This document shows, one piece after another, positions 15,016 through 15,515 of a stretch of DNA of 15,515 nt (position 1 is its first letter; every line of letters begins with the position of its first letter). The stretch is from an uncultured Campylobacter sp. (lineage in GTDB: Bacteria; Campylobacterota; Campylobacteria; Campylobacterales; Campylobacteraceae), in the NCBI RefSeq assembly GCF_938045205.1, contig NZ_CALIMY010000051.1, positions 1 through 15,515 of the forward strand. Direction: 5' to 3'. The notes under the pieces were generated by a model. That model had not been told where the DNA came from and made no database searches. It was given only the letters and a program-made list of their open reading frames with translations. Made by a program: the position numbers and the translations under genes.

Positions 15016-15513
15016 CTACATAAAATAATTTACTTTATCGATAATATCGATATTAAGCTTATTTAAAAAATATTCTCTTACATCTTTTGTATCTTCTTTT
15101 GAAACCAAAGGAACTATCTGTTTTCCGGTTCTTGTTTTAATGCATAAATATCCTGGATTATAAAATTCAAATTTTTTATTTTGAAGTATCGAAAATAGGA
15201 ATATTGGCAAAAATCTAACGACAAGTATAGAAATGACAAAAATAATTTCTTGATAGCCAAAACCTGACAATAAGGAAATCAGACACAAAATAAAACATAA
15301 AACATTTATTTTCAATTTATAGTTTTTCTTAATAAAGCTATCATTGTTTATTTTAAAAATTTCCAACCCGCTTGATATGTTTTTAAAATATGTTATGTGC
15401 GAATTGTTGATAATAATATCGTTTTCTTTTGCAAAATAGCAATACAAGGCAAACAGGCACAAAAATAAAACACTTAAAACCATTGCCACCAATAACCAAA
15501 ACTTTTTCTTCAT
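15016..15513 (-). CDS. Small multi-pass membrane protein of unknown function
   Basis: I do not assign a family to this 165-residue protein. It has a basic N-terminus (MKKKFW), a membrane helix at about 5-27, a 40-residue polar loop containing NNSHITYFK, two further hydrophobic segments at about 69-84 and 88-110, and a soluble C-terminal tail of about 50 residues. That tail (GYLCIKTRTGKQIVPLVSKED, then REYFLNKLNIDI) has the strand-strand-helix look of small PH-like membrane-protein tails, but this is only an impression. The coding DNA is far more AT-rich than the core genes, a sign of transfer. The ATG is two bases from the window edge, so its ribosome binding site and true start cannot be seen and the protein could extend further. 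It ends in TAG just before the poly-G tract. Confidence 0.7.
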   Translation of the reverse strand: MKKKFWLLVAMVLSVLFLCLFALYCYFAKENDIIINNSHITYFKNISSGLEIFKINNDSFIKKNYKLKINVLCFILCLISLLSGFGYQEIIFVISILVVRFLPIFLFSILQNKKFEFYNPGYLCIKTRTGKQIVPLVSKEDTKDVREYFLNKLNIDIIDKVNYFM

Positions 15514-15515
15514 GA

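Overview
The window looks like a chromosomal segment of an oral-type Campylobacter. The housekeeping proteins (class II DAHP synthase, YebC, RarD, CopA with a separate CopZ) read as campylobacterial. Lys-Phe and Asn-Phe stretches written with AAATTT are common, the moderate GC of the core genes fits the GC-rich oral species (C. gracilis is my best guess, not proven), and a 12-base G tract near the right end is typical of Campylobacter contingency loci. No rRNA, tRNA, CRISPR array or insertion sequence was found.

Layout, left to right. 23-1723 (-) is an NhaC-family Na+/H+ antiporter with a long perfect inverted repeat just upstream. 2396-3628 (-) is a secreted, probably lipid-anchored ankyrin protein. 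4097-6500 (-) is a two-gene copper operon, copZ then copA. Facing away from it, 6634-8265 (+) is a housekeeping run (yebC, a cyclophilin, acpS), followed by an AT-rich membrane-anchored orphan (8288-9277) and a frameshifted small ORF remnant. 9770-11113 (-) is class II DAHP synthase, divergent from rarD (11218-12090, +), which overlaps a small membrane-anchored coiled protein (12083-12493, +). 12764-14200 (-) is a second membrane-anchored ankyrin protein. The right end (14573-15513, -) is very AT-rich and holds two related small membrane proteins in tandem: an apparently intact 165-residue one, and a second copy that begins at a G12/T8 double homopolymer, lacks a visible start and carries a frameshift.

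How the genes work together. CopZ and CopA form a copper chaperone and export pair. yebC, the cyclophilin and acpS are closely spaced and probably co-transcribed. DAHP synthase starts aromatic amino acid synthesis. The two ankyrin proteins, the AT-rich orphan and the tandem membrane proteins are accessory, surface- or periplasm-directed genes.

Two features stand out. The first is the poly-G locus at the right end, a candidate phase-variable or decaying cassette array. The second is the non-coding DNA: long gene-free gaps are packed with RAATTY hexamers (AAATTT, AAATTC, GAATTT, GAATTC), roughly one every 22-32 bases by hand count in the gaps I counted, far denser than in the genes. RAATTY is the methylated motif that marks self DNA for natural transformation in C. 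jejuni.
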